A stretch of 10,330 nucleotides of DNA from Nitrospirota bacterium (GCA_020028595.1 JAIBHQ010000013.1:1-10330); one strand, 5' to 3'. Positions 1 to 5,495 are shown, counted from the stretch's first letter. Notes: generated from the sequence alone by a model not told the origin. Program-made: numbers and translations.

Positions 1-216
1 AAAGATCTCTTTGCCTTCTTTCAAAATTCCCGGTGTTGGTTCGAACGGAGACTTCAAGGCCTTCGCATCCGCCAGTTCCCCGGATGGCACGCGCGGAATC
101 TTGATATCGAATTCGCCACCCGCCTGGCCGTAGCCGGATGGATCAACGGCCTGACCCGATGAAGGAGCGAACCACACTGCCACACTCACGGCAACGATCA
201 CGATCCACTTCGTCAT
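1..216 (-). CDS. Exported protein N-terminus, probable c-type cytochrome (partial)
   Basis: The first 72 codons of a minus-strand gene; the rest lies beyond the left edge. The ATG is at 216-214, preceded by a perfect AGGAGG (226-221) four bases away, so the start is secure. Residues 1-23 form a Sec signal peptide: Lys3, a hydrophobic Val/Ile/Ala core, then a likely cleavage after the SSGQA stretch. The visible mature part is Gly/Pro/Lys rich and ends in GILKEGKEIF. A Gly-Lys-x-Ile/Leu-Phe/Tyr stretch commonly stands just before the CxxCH haem motif of class I cytochromes c. No CxxCH lies inside the window, so the cytochrome assignment is inference; a periplasmic location is well supported. 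A poor TTGACT (280-275) lies upstream on this strand, without a convincing -10. Confidence 0.6.
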   Translation of the reverse strand, partial: MTKWIVIVAVSVAVWFAPSSGQAVDPSGYGQAGGEFDIKIPRVPSGELADAKALKSPFEPTPGILKEGKEIF

Positions 217-310
217 ACACCCTCCTGAATGTAAGAAAAAAAGGAATGCATCATTAGCCTGACCAAGTGGCGGGAGTCAAGCCTGGAATATTCCTTGCGA
301 GCACAGCTAT

Positions 311-340
311 TTTCCATCAGGCAACGCCCCCGATTATGCT
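311..340 (+). promoter_or_regulatory. Weak candidate sigma70 promoter for the J-domain gene
   Basis: TTTCCA (311-316), an 18-base spacer, then TATGCT (335-340). Transcription would start near 347, after the in-frame ATG at 344 and before the one at 371. That fits a start at 371 but is only a moderate match to consensus. Confidence 0.3.
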
Positions 341-359
341 AAAATGCGTCGCATCTTCC

Positions 360-364
360 GGAGG
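360..364 (+). promoter_or_regulatory. Ribosome binding site that fixes the J-domain gene start
   Basis: GGAGG lies six bases before the ATG at 371. The upstream in-frame ATG at 344 has no Shine-Dalgarno sequence and overlaps the candidate -10 region, so 371 is preferred. Confidence 0.65.
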
Positions 365-370
365 CCGTGG

Positions 371-1003
371 ATGCCGTTTAATTTCAGAAAATTGGGGAAA
401 TTCCGGGTTGGTATGCTGCGCCGCATCACCGAGCTCAAAGCCAAATCTGAAGATAGTCTCGATCTCGCCATGGACACCATGATGCAGGACCGTGTGGACA
501 GCTACTTCCGCGTCGAGCAGGGTTTTGCCGAGATCGAGCACTCCTTGCAGACCATCGAAGCAGACCTGTCGCAGGTCGCTGATATTTCCACCGCCCAACG
601 GCTGGAAGCCCGTTTGGAATTCGTCGAAGACCGGTACGACGAGATGGATAGCGAAGTTCGTGAACGGCCTCGCCGGCGTCGGCGCAAGATCAACCTCACC
701 GACTTCTTTAAGGCGGCAAGCGGCGGGGGCGGAACCATGCCCGGCCAGCCGGGTGAAATCAATACGGCAGGCGAGGCCTATGACGCACTGGGGCTGGCGT
801 TCGGCAGTTCGATGTCGTCCGTCACCAAAGCCTTTCGCGAAAAGGCCAAGAAGCTGCACCCGGACGCGCGCAAGGGAGACCGAAGTTCGGAACCTCAATT
901 GCGCCGGATACTCGAAGCCCATCAATTGCTGAAAGAATATCTAAGCCTCAGCAATATGGATCCGACGACCGGCGTCCGCGGCGGCTTCACTCCGGCGGAA
1001 TAA
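371..1003 (+). CDS. Coiled-coil protein with C-terminal J domain
   Basis: A 210-residue soluble protein with no signal peptide or membrane segment. Residues about 15-97 are Glu/Lys/Arg/Leu rich and look like long alpha-helix or coiled coil. A basic run (RPRRRRRK, 99-106) and a Gly-rich linker (117-129) follow. Residues about 136-192 resemble a J domain: the EAYDALGLAF opening, the helix AFREKAKKLHPDA with the diagnostic His-Pro-Asp at 163-165, and a last helix ending LLKEYLS. In DnaJ-family proteins HPD stimulates the ATPase of an Hsp70 partner, so the likely role is bringing DnaK to whatever the helical N-terminus binds. The usual J-domain place is the N-terminus; here it is C-terminal, and the Gly/Phe and zinc-finger regions of true DnaJ are absent. 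The stop lies 11 bases before the ATG of ribonuclease D, so the two are probably cotranscribed. The substrate is unknown. Confidence 0.75.
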   Translation: MPFNFRKLGKFRVGMLRRITELKAKSEDSLDLAMDTMMQDRVDSYFRVEQGFAEIEHSLQTIEADLSQVADISTAQRLEARLEFVEDRYDEMDSEVRERPRRRRRKINLTDFFKAASGGGGTMPGQPGEINTAGEAYDALGLAFGSSMSSVTKAFREKAKKLHPDARKGDRSSEPQLRRILEAHQLLKEYLSLSNMDPTTGVRGGFTPAE

Positions 1004-1014
1004 CCCCGTTGACC

Positions 1015-2199
1015 ATGCCCACTCCACCAGGTCTGTACATTCGCGATCGGGACAGCTTTGCGATTTTGTGCGACCAACTTCGCAGGGCGGATCGAATCGG
1101 CCTGGACACGGAATTCATCGGCGAGGATCGGTTCACCCCGAAACTGGAACTGCTTCAGATCGTTGTCGGTGGCACCTGCGCGGTGGTGGACGTCCCGGCG
1201 TTGGGCACACTCGACAGCCTGGGCGAGATTCTGGCCGATCCCAAGATTGAAAAAGTCTTTCACGCGGGGCGGCAGGATCTTGAATTACTCGCCGCGTCCA
1301 CCGGCCGGATGCCGACGCCGTTCTTCGACACGCAGGTCGCCGCCGCGATGGTGGGCTATGGCGTCCAGGTCGCCTACAGCCAACTCGTGCAAAAAGTCAC
1401 CGGCCAGAAGCTGGAGAAGGCGCACACGTTCACCAACTGGAGCCAGCGCCCGCTGACCCCGGAACAACTGGCCTACGCCTACGAGGACGTGGAATTTCTC
1501 TTTGCCATCCATGATCATCTGCTCAAGCGCCTGCAATCGCTCGGGCGGATGGAGTGGGTGCAGGAAGAGTTCTCCAGATTGCAGACGACGCTCGGCACAA
1601 CAGCGCGCGATCCCCGCGAGCGCTACCAGCGGATTCGAGGATGGGATAATCTTCGGCCGAAAAATGCCGCCATTCTGCGTGAGCTCGCTGCCTGGCGGGA
1701 CGAGGAAGCGCAGCGGCGAAACGTGCCCCGCGGACGCGTCATTCGCGATGAAGTGTTGATCGAACTGGCCCGCCGCCCGCCGCAGACAGTCGAGGCGATG
1801 AAAGGTGTTCGTGGGCTCCACGGCGGTGAAGTCGAAAAGCGGGGAGAGGCCATCCTTGCGGCGATTCAACAGGGCCTGGCCGTTCCGCCATCCGAATGGC
1901 CTGAGGTGGCCCCGCCCAAACGTCACGAACAGGAATCGGCCGGTCAGGTAGACCTGTTGCAGGCGGTTCTCAAGGCACGCGCTACGGAAGAGCACATCGC
2001 GCCCACGCTCCTTGCCACCTCATCCGACTTGCAGGAGATGGTGGAGGCCAAACACGACCGGGAAAAACTTGATCTTCCGATTCTCTTCGGCTGGCGTCGT
2101 AAACTGGCAGGGGAATTACTGTTGCAGGTGCTGGAGGGGAAAGTCTCTGTCAGTATTGATCACAAGAGCGGGAAACTGACAGTTGCGCATCGTGCCTAG
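1015..2199 (+). CDS. rnd: Ribonuclease D
   Basis: A 394-residue 3'-5' exoribonuclease of the DEDDy family, which trims tRNA and other small-RNA 3' ends. All catalytic positions are visible: Asp31 and Glu33 in DTEF, Asp88 in HAGRQD, and Tyr154 with Asp158 in YAYED. The family motif W-x-x-RPL is at 142-147. An HRDC domain follows at about 212-290 (LRPKNAAILRELAAWRDEEA), then a looser C-terminal region that could be a second, divergent HRDC. Length is close to the usual 370-400. An ATG at 1015 is chosen; a TTG at 1009 in the same frame would add two residues, and no strong Shine-Dalgarno decides between them. It is the second gene of an operon with the J-domain gene. Its TAG stop shares the palindrome CTAG with the stop of the opposing ArsC-family gene. 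Confidence 0.93.
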   Translation: MPTPPGLYIRDRDSFAILCDQLRRADRIGLDTEFIGEDRFTPKLELLQIVVGGTCAVVDVPALGTLDSLGEILADPKIEKVFHAGRQDLELLAASTGRMPTPFFDTQVAAAMVGYGVQVAYSQLVQKVTGQKLEKAHTFTNWSQRPLTPEQLAYAYEDVEFLFAIHDHLLKRLQSLGRMEWVQEEFSRLQTTLGTTARDPRERYQRIRGWDNLRPKNAAILRELAAWRDEEAQRRNVPRGRVIRDEVLIELARRPPQTVEAMKGVRGLHGGEVEKRGEAILAAIQQGLAVPPSEWPEVAPPKRHEQESAGQVDLLQAVLKARATEEHIAPTLLATSSDLQEMVEAKHDREKLDLPILFGWRRKLAGELLLQVLEGKVSVSIDHKSGKLTVAHRA

Positions 2200-2546
2200 A
2201 GCAGCCTTTGTACTGTCTCCGCCGGCCTCGCCAAAATAACCTTCTCGCCTTTCTCCACCAACGGGCGCTGGATCAAGTCGGGGTATTTGAGCATCAGTGC
2301 AATCAATTCCTCTTCTGAAACCTGCTTTTTCGCCAGCCCCAACTCCTTATAGATGTCTTCCTTGGTTCGGAGGATATCTGTCGCGGAAAGCCCTGCCTTT
2401 TTCAGCAATCCCTTCAGGAGCGCCTTCGTAAACGGCTGCTCATAATAATTGATGGCGGTGAACGGCTGCCCGCTGGCTTCGACCAGCTTGACGGCCTCCC
2501 GGCAGGTGGAACAGGTGGGTTTTTGATAGATGGTAATTTTCGCCAT
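2196..2546 (-). CDS. arsC: ArsC-family arsenate reductase-like / Spx-like protein
   Basis: A 116-residue thioredoxin-fold protein opening ITIYQKPTCSTC. Cys12, Arg60, Arg94 and Arg107 stand at the same residue numbers as the catalytic cysteine and three oxyanion-binding arginines of plasmid R773 ArsC, in the contexts DILRTKE, IQRPLV and LARP. The stretch from IYKELGLA to IQRPLV also matches ArsC closely. It differs in having a second cysteine (Cys15), giving the CxxC seen in Spx/YffB relatives, and in lacking the ArsC C-terminal helix (about 25 residues). A glutaredoxin- or thioredoxin-dependent arsenate or other thiol reductase is likely; an RNA-polymerase-binding Spx role is less likely but possible. 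No other ars gene is adjacent. The start is ATG 2546-2544, with TCCTTT (2556-2561, AAAGGA on this strand) nine bases away; an in-frame TTG at 2555 has no room for a ribosome binding site. Confidence 0.8.
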   Translation of the reverse strand: MAKITIYQKPTCSTCREAVKLVEASGQPFTAINYYEQPFTKALLKGLLKKAGLSATDILRTKEDIYKELGLAKKQVSEEELIALMLKYPDLIQRPLVEKGEKVILARPAETVQRLL

Positions 2547-2609
2547 CTGGCACAATCCTTTCGTTGCTACCTTGACGCCGTTTTTTGCCGCGTGGTAATT
2601 GGAGTAAGA

Positions 2610-2677
2610 CTATGGGCTATAGGCGATTGGCGATAGGAACACGAATTAACCCATAGCCCACTGCCTATCGCCTATTG
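2610..2677. repeat. Heptamer palindrome 1 (4 x 7, 12-base spacer, 4 x 7 inverted)
   Basis: Four tandem heptamers of consensus CNATNGG (2610-2637; for example CTATGGG, then CTATAGG) are followed by a 12-base spacer (2638-2649). Four heptamers of the inverse consensus CCNATNG then follow (2650-2677), the second of them diverged. The arms pair imperfectly: 20 of 28 positions in the straight register, and 16 of 21 if slipped by one unit. It lies between the divergent starts of the ArsC-family gene (2546) and the zinc-ribbon gene (2698), and would form a long hairpin in the leader of the latter if transcribed from further left. There is no T-run after it, so it does not look like a terminator. Confidence 0.8.
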
Positions 2678-2697
2678 CCTTTCTTGAAAATTAGCCT

Positions 2698-3066
2698 ATG
2701 CCGACAGCCGGAACCAGTTCAAGTGGGAACTATGCCGTGGTCACAACCACGCAGCGGGTTCTCAAGGATTTGCGGACGAAACGGAAAGGACAGCCGGTCT
2801 TTGTGGTCGGCCATGTCTCCGAGCGGAAAGGACAGGAAGCCACATTCGAACTCTTCAACGAACGGCTGGCACTGGTGAAGTTTTCAGATGGGGTGACCTT
2901 GGGCTACGATCCCCTGGAGCTGCTGCTCCCGACGGAAATTGACGAGAAGGGCGTGGGATTCTTCGAAATCCGCCAGTGCAAGCAATGCGACCAGTTTTTC
3001 CCGCTCACCAAGGAAGAAGCATCAGTCGGCGAAGAACCGACGACCTGCCCCAATTGTGCGAGTTAA
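2698..3066 (+). CDS. Unrecognised small protein with C-terminal zinc ribbon
   Basis: A 122-residue cytoplasmic protein I do not recognise. Residues 1-12 are Ser/Gly/Thr rich and probably disordered. Residues 15-90 look like a mixed alpha/beta domain: a basic helix (QRVLKDLRTKRKGQ), alternating hydrophobic strands (PVFVVGHV, TFELFNERLALVKF), then DPLELLLPTE. Residues 94-120 carry CKQC and CPNC with 19 residues between the pairs, the layout of a four-cysteine zinc ribbon. Such ribbons often bind nucleic acid or protein, but that is not shown here. Start: the only upstream ATG in frame is 2698, and it has no Shine-Dalgarno. A GTG at 2737 is possible, so the start is uncertain. The gene stands alone between two heptamer palindromes; the second begins on the last base of its TAA. 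Confidence 0.7.
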   Translation: MPTAGTSSSGNYAVVTTTQRVLKDLRTKRKGQPVFVVGHVSERKGQEATFELFNERLALVKFSDGVTLGYDPLELLLPTEIDEKGVGFFEIRQCKQCDQFFPLTKEEASVGEEPTTCPNCAS

Positions 3067-3139
3067 GTGCTGAGTCCTCAGTCCTGAGTGCTGAGTAAAA
3101 AGCAGACCACTCAGGACTCAGCACTCATTGCTCAGCACT
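3066..3139. repeat. Heptamer palindrome 2 (4 x 7 + 3, 12-base spacer, 3 + 4 x 7 inverted)
   Basis: Left arm 3066-3096 is four heptamers of consensus AGTSCTG (for example AGTGCTG, AGTCCTG) plus AGT. A 12-base spacer rich in A follows (3097-3108). Right arm 3109-3139 is the inverted array, ACT plus four CAGSACT-type heptamers, one diverged (CATTGCT). In straight register 25 of 31 positions pair. It fills almost the whole gap between two convergent genes: it starts on the final A of the zinc-ribbon stop codon and ends five bases before the stop of the exported protein gene. It may act as a bidirectional RNA hairpin protecting or ending both transcripts, though no T-run follows either arm. Confidence 0.85.
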
Positions 3140-3144
3140 ATTCA

Positions 3145-3525
3145 CTAATCTGCCAGCGGCGCGATGTCCAACGCCTTCCTGATCAGGCAGTCTCCTGCGA
3201 CTCCTTGCAGTTCCATCGGCAGCATGCCGGAATCCACCACCTTGACCGACGCCAGCCGATAGCCTCCCGGGGTTTTCCAGGCTTCCGCCTTGAGGGAATG
3301 GCACATTTCCAGCGTTCGCCAGATCGGGTTGCTCAGAATCTCATCCGGTGCGAGAAGCAGACTGTCGGTCACTTGACCGCCGGCCAGGATACGCGCCGGC
3401 ACTTGCGAACGATCGCGAGGAACTTTGGTGACGACGGCAAAAATGTTGGCCGTGTCGCCTTGCGCCAATGCCGCCCCCGTGGTCAGTGCCAGAATGCTGA
3501 GGATCAGAAACGCACGAGTCATCAT
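3145..3525 (-). CDS. Small exported protein of unknown function
   Basis: A 126-residue protein with a clear Sec signal peptide: MMTR, a hydrophobic core (AFLILSILALTTGAA), and an AxA cleavage site (ALA, 19-21, before Gln22). The mature part of about 105 residues has two cysteines (75 and 113) that could form one periplasmic disulfide, no transmembrane segment and no motif I recognise. It reads as a compact alpha/beta protein (NIFAVVTKVPRD, GGYRLASVKVVDSG). The start is chosen at ATG 3525-3523 because it places the signal peptide at the N-terminus; a second ATG follows at once (3522). A GTG at 3570 would put 15 extra residues in front of the signal and is unlikely. The Shine-Dalgarno is weak. 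It is divergent from citrate synthase and convergent with the zinc-ribbon gene. Confidence 0.72.
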   Translation of the reverse strand: MMTRAFLILSILALTTGAALAQGDTANIFAVVTKVPRDRSQVPARILAGGQVTDSLLLAPDEILSNPIWRTLEMCHSLKAEAWKTPGGYRLASVKVVDSGMLPMELQGVAGDCLIRKALDIAPLAD

Positions 3526-3558
3526 AGCTCTGTTGCAGCATACCGGATGAAAGTAGGA

Positions 3559-3579
3559 ACTTGCCTGCACTTGACCTGC
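3559..3579 (+). repeat. Short tandem direct repeat overlapping the gltA -35 box
   Basis: ACTTGCCTGC (3559-3568) is followed at once by ACTTGACCTGC (3569-3579), identical but for one inserted A. The second copy contains the -35 box TTGACC. One helical turn apart, the copies would suit a dimeric regulator, but chance is not excluded at this length. Confidence 0.35.
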
Positions 3580-3599
3580 TGCCAGACAACTTCTAGAAT
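3571..3599 (+). promoter_or_regulatory. Sigma70-type promoter for citrate synthase
   Basis: TTGACC (3571-3576), a 17-base spacer and TAGAAT (3594-3599): each box is one base off consensus and the spacing is optimal. Transcription would begin near 3606, giving a leader of about 33 bases with AGGGG (3626-3630) eight bases from the ATG at 3639. Confidence 0.75.
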
Positions 3600-3638
3600 T
3601 TAACAGACGCGTGCCGTGTTTGCACAGGGGAACGTTCC

Positions 3639-4772
3639 ATGCCGCATGATTTCATGCCGGGCCTTGCGGGAGTACCAGCCGCAAAATCCGCCATCAGCGA
3701 CGTGGACGGGGAGCGTGGCATCCTTGAGTATCGCGGCATCCGCATCGAAGACCTCTGTGCCAAGTCCTCCTTCCTGGAAACCGCTTCGCTGCTTCTCTCC
3801 GGCCGCCTGCCCACACAGCATGAGCTGGTCCACTTTGTCGGCGATATCACGCACCACCGCCGGATCAAGTTTAAGATCGTCGACCTGCTCAAATGCCTGC
3901 CTGAGCAAGGGCACCCCATGGACGCCCTGCAGGCAGCCGTGGCCGCGCTGGGCATGTTCTATCCCGGCCGTAACGTCAAAGACATCGACAATAATTACTG
4001 GTCAGCCGTTCGGTTGATTGCAAAACTCCCGACCATCATCGCGGCGCATGCCCGCATCCGCCGGGGCGACGATGCGATTCCACCCCGTGACGATCTGGAT
4101 TTCTGCCAGAACTTTCTCTACATGCTCTCCGATCATGTCCCGGAGCGGATCGCCAGCGACACGCTGGACGTCTGCCTGGTCCTGCACGCCGAGCACACCA
4201 TGAACGCCTCGACGTTCACCGGTCTTGTGACGGCCTCGACACTCGCCGATCCCTATACCGTTGTGGCTTCGTCCATCGGCACTTTGAAAGGCCCTTTGCA
4301 CGGCGGTGCGAATGAGGAAGTCGTCGTGATGCTGCGCGAGATTGGCACGCCCGGCAAAGTCCGACCCTACATCGAGAACAAGCTGAAGGCGAAACAGAAG
4401 CTGATGGGTTTCGGACATCGGGTGTACAAGGTCAAGGATCCGCGTGCGGTGATTCTGCAAGGGCTCTGCGGACGTTTGTTCAAGGAATGCGGTTCGTCAC
4501 AATTGTACGACGTGGCCATTGAAGTGGAACGGGTTGCGGCAGAATTGCTGGGCGAGAAGAAAATTTATCCCAATGTGGATTTCTATTCAGGCATCCTCTA
4601 CGACAAGCTGGGCATCGAGGTGGATTGCTTCACGCCAATGTTCGCCATATCGCGCGTGGCCGGCTGGATGGCGCACTGGTTCGAACAATTACGGGAAAAT
4701 AAACTGTTCCGGCCCGATCAAATCTACTCCGGCGAGCACAACCGGCCCTACGTACCCATCGAACGGCGATAA
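3639..4772 (+). CDS. gltA: Citrate synthase
   Basis: A 377-residue enzyme condensing acetyl-CoA and oxaloacetate to citrate. The catalytic triad of the family is visible: His221 in GPLHGGANE, His260 in MGFGHRVYKVKDPR and Asp314 in PNVDFYSG. HAEHTMNASTF at 183-193 is the conserved helix with the oxaloacetate-binding His. The length fits the short prokaryotic type II-like/2-methylcitrate-synthase-sized subfamily (370-390 residues) rather than the 430-residue Gram-negative hexameric form. No prp genes are near, so citrate synthase is preferred over methylcitrate synthase, though the two are hard to separate by eye. The start at 3639 has AGGGG eight bases upstream; an in-frame ATG at 3654 is less well placed. 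It is transcribed alone from its own strong promoter. Fumarase lies 0.7 kb downstream, beyond a terminator. Confidence 0.95.
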   Translation: MPHDFMPGLAGVPAAKSAISDVDGERGILEYRGIRIEDLCAKSSFLETASLLLSGRLPTQHELVHFVGDITHHRRIKFKIVDLLKCLPEQGHPMDALQAAVAALGMFYPGRNVKDIDNNYWSAVRLIAKLPTIIAAHARIRRGDDAIPPRDDLDFCQNFLYMLSDHVPERIASDTLDVCLVLHAEHTMNASTFTGLVTASTLADPYTVVASSIGTLKGPLHGGANEEVVVMLREIGTPGKVRPYIENKLKAKQKLMGFGHRVYKVKDPRAVILQGLCGRLFKECGSSQLYDVAIEVERVAAELLGEKKIYPNVDFYSGILYDKLGIEVDCFTPMFAISRVAGWMAHWFEQLRENKLFRPDQIYSGEHNRPYVPIERR

Positions 4773-4801
4773 CAGTTCTAGATAACTCCTCTTTTCTTCG
4801 A

Positions 4802-4847
4802 GTCAAGACTGTCTGCGCAGGCACTTTTTACTGCGCCGGCTCTTGAC
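4802..4847. repeat. Two-stepped inverted repeat between gltA and hsp20
   Basis: Outer arms GTCAAGA (4802-4808) and TCTTGAC (4841-4847), and inner arms GCGCAG (4815-4820) and CTGCGC (4831-4836), all pair perfectly around a 10-base loop. Internal bulges are 6 and 4 bases. No T-run follows, so it is a weak candidate for the gltA terminator. The right outer arm lies inside TTGACG (4843-4848), which resembles a -35 box, so an operator for hsp20 is the alternative. Confidence 0.5.
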
Positions 4848-4879
4848 GAACATCAAATCAAGATTACCTGATACACAGA

Positions 4880-4910
4880 CATTTTTTACAACAACCGCAA
4901 CCAGGAGGTG
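4880..4910 (+). promoter_or_regulatory. Candidate fourU-type RNA thermometer over the hsp20 ribosome binding site
   Basis: CATTTTTT (4880-4887) can pair without gaps with AGGAGGTG (4903-4910), closing a 15-base loop and covering the whole Shine-Dalgarno. Four of the eight pairs are G-U, so the stem would be weak and should melt on warming. FourU thermometers, in which a U-run pairs with the Shine-Dalgarno, are known in heat-shock and virulence mRNAs. It would work only if the transcript starts at or before about 4878; I could not place the promoter. Confidence 0.45.
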
Positions 4911-4914
4911 CACG

Positions 4915-5367
4915 ATGAGTGCAGTGATGCGTTGGGACCCGTTCCGTGAGCTGGAGGATATGTCTGAGCGGTTGAACCGGATGTTCAACCGGCAGGCGGG
5001 GCGTTCCACTGACGGCAAGGAAACCATTACCGTGGCCGATTGGATTCCGACCGTGGACATTGCCGAAACGGATGCGGAATACCAGATCAAGGCCGAATTG
5101 CCGGAGGTAAAGAAGGAGGATGTGAAGGTGACGGTCGAAGACGGCGTGCTGACCATTCAGGGCGAGCGCCGGCATGAGATCGACGAAAAAGGCAAGAAGT
5201 ATCACCGGGTGGAGCGGTCCTATGGCAGCTTTGTTCGAAGTTTCACCCTGCCGGACCACGTGGATGACACGAAGGTGAAGGCCGAATACAAGGACGGGGT
5301 GCTGCATCTGCACCTGCCCAAGTCCGAGAAGGCCAAGCCTAAGGCAATCGACGTGAAGGTCGGCTGA
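4915..5367 (+). CDS. hsp20: Small heat-shock protein, Hsp20/alpha-crystallin family
   Basis: A 150-residue ATP-independent holdase that keeps unfolding proteins soluble for later refolding. The N-terminal arm opens MSAVMRWDPFRELEDM, typical of bacterial class A sHsps. The alpha-crystallin domain spans about 43-137, beginning WIPTVDIAETDAEYQIKAELP and ending with the signature A-x-x-x-x-GVLHLHLPK (123-136). The C-terminal tail carries an I-x-V anchor (Ile145, Val147) used in oligomer assembly. The length is normal. The start is ATG 4915 with AGGAGG (4903-4908) six bases away; an in-frame TTG at 4843 is rejected because it would add 24 residues unlike the family. No CIRCE element or clear sigma32 promoter is seen upstream. 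Control may instead lie in the leader hairpin. A strong terminator 26 bases after the stop makes this a single-gene unit. Confidence 0.96.
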   Translation: MSAVMRWDPFRELEDMSERLNRMFNRQAGRSTDGKETITVADWIPTVDIAETDAEYQIKAELPEVKKEDVKVTVEDGVLTIQGERRHEIDEKGKKYHRVERSYGSFVRSFTLPDHVDDTKVKAEYKDGVLHLHLPKSEKAKPKAIDVKVG

Positions 5368-5393
5368 CCAGGCTCTGTGACGCCGTGAGATGA

Positions 5394-5427
5394 GAGGGCC
5401 TGCCGGAAAGGCAGGCCCTCTTTTTTT
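5394..5427 (+). terminator. Rho-independent terminator of hsp20
   Basis: A perfect 11-bp GC-rich stem, GAGGGCCTGCC (5394-5404) with GGCAGGCCCTC (5410-5420), a five-base loop GGAAA, then seven T (5421-5427). It separates hsp20 from the fumarase gene. Confidence 0.95.
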
Positions 5428-5477
5428 GGCTTGTCGCCATTGGCACACTGGGGATAAGATGCCTCTCTCACGAAGGC

Positions 5478-5483
5478 AGGAGG
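5478..5483 (+). promoter_or_regulatory. Ribosome binding site of fumC
   Basis: AGGAGG stands 12 bases before ATG 5496 but only 3 bases before an in-frame TTG at 5487. The first spacing is long and the second too short, so the ATG is preferred on codon grounds but not certain. Confidence 0.6.
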
Positions 5484-5495
5484 CGATTGTTCACC

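Noticed and set aside
344..370. Longer N-terminus of the J-domain protein from ATG 344
   Set aside because: It lacks a Shine-Dalgarno and overlaps a possible -10; ATG 371 has GGAGG at ideal spacing.
1285..1995. 236-residue minus-strand open frame opposite ribonuclease D
   Set aside because: Lies inside a gene with full catalytic motifs; the translation is Arg/Leu/Gly-rich with no recognisable domain, as expected of a high-GC shadow frame.
2610..3139. Heptamer arrays as a CRISPR array or mobile element
   Set aside because: Units are 7 bases with no spacers, there are no cas genes or transposase, and no target-site duplication was seen.
4843..4848. TTGACG as the -35 box of an hsp20 promoter
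   Set aside because: No acceptable -10 at 16-18 bases, and no sigma32-type -10 at 13-15 bases; kept only as a remark on the inverted repeat.
4915..5367. CIRCE or other HrcA-type operator near hsp20
   Set aside because: No TTAGCACTC/GAGTGCTAA-like dyad occurs in the gap upstream.
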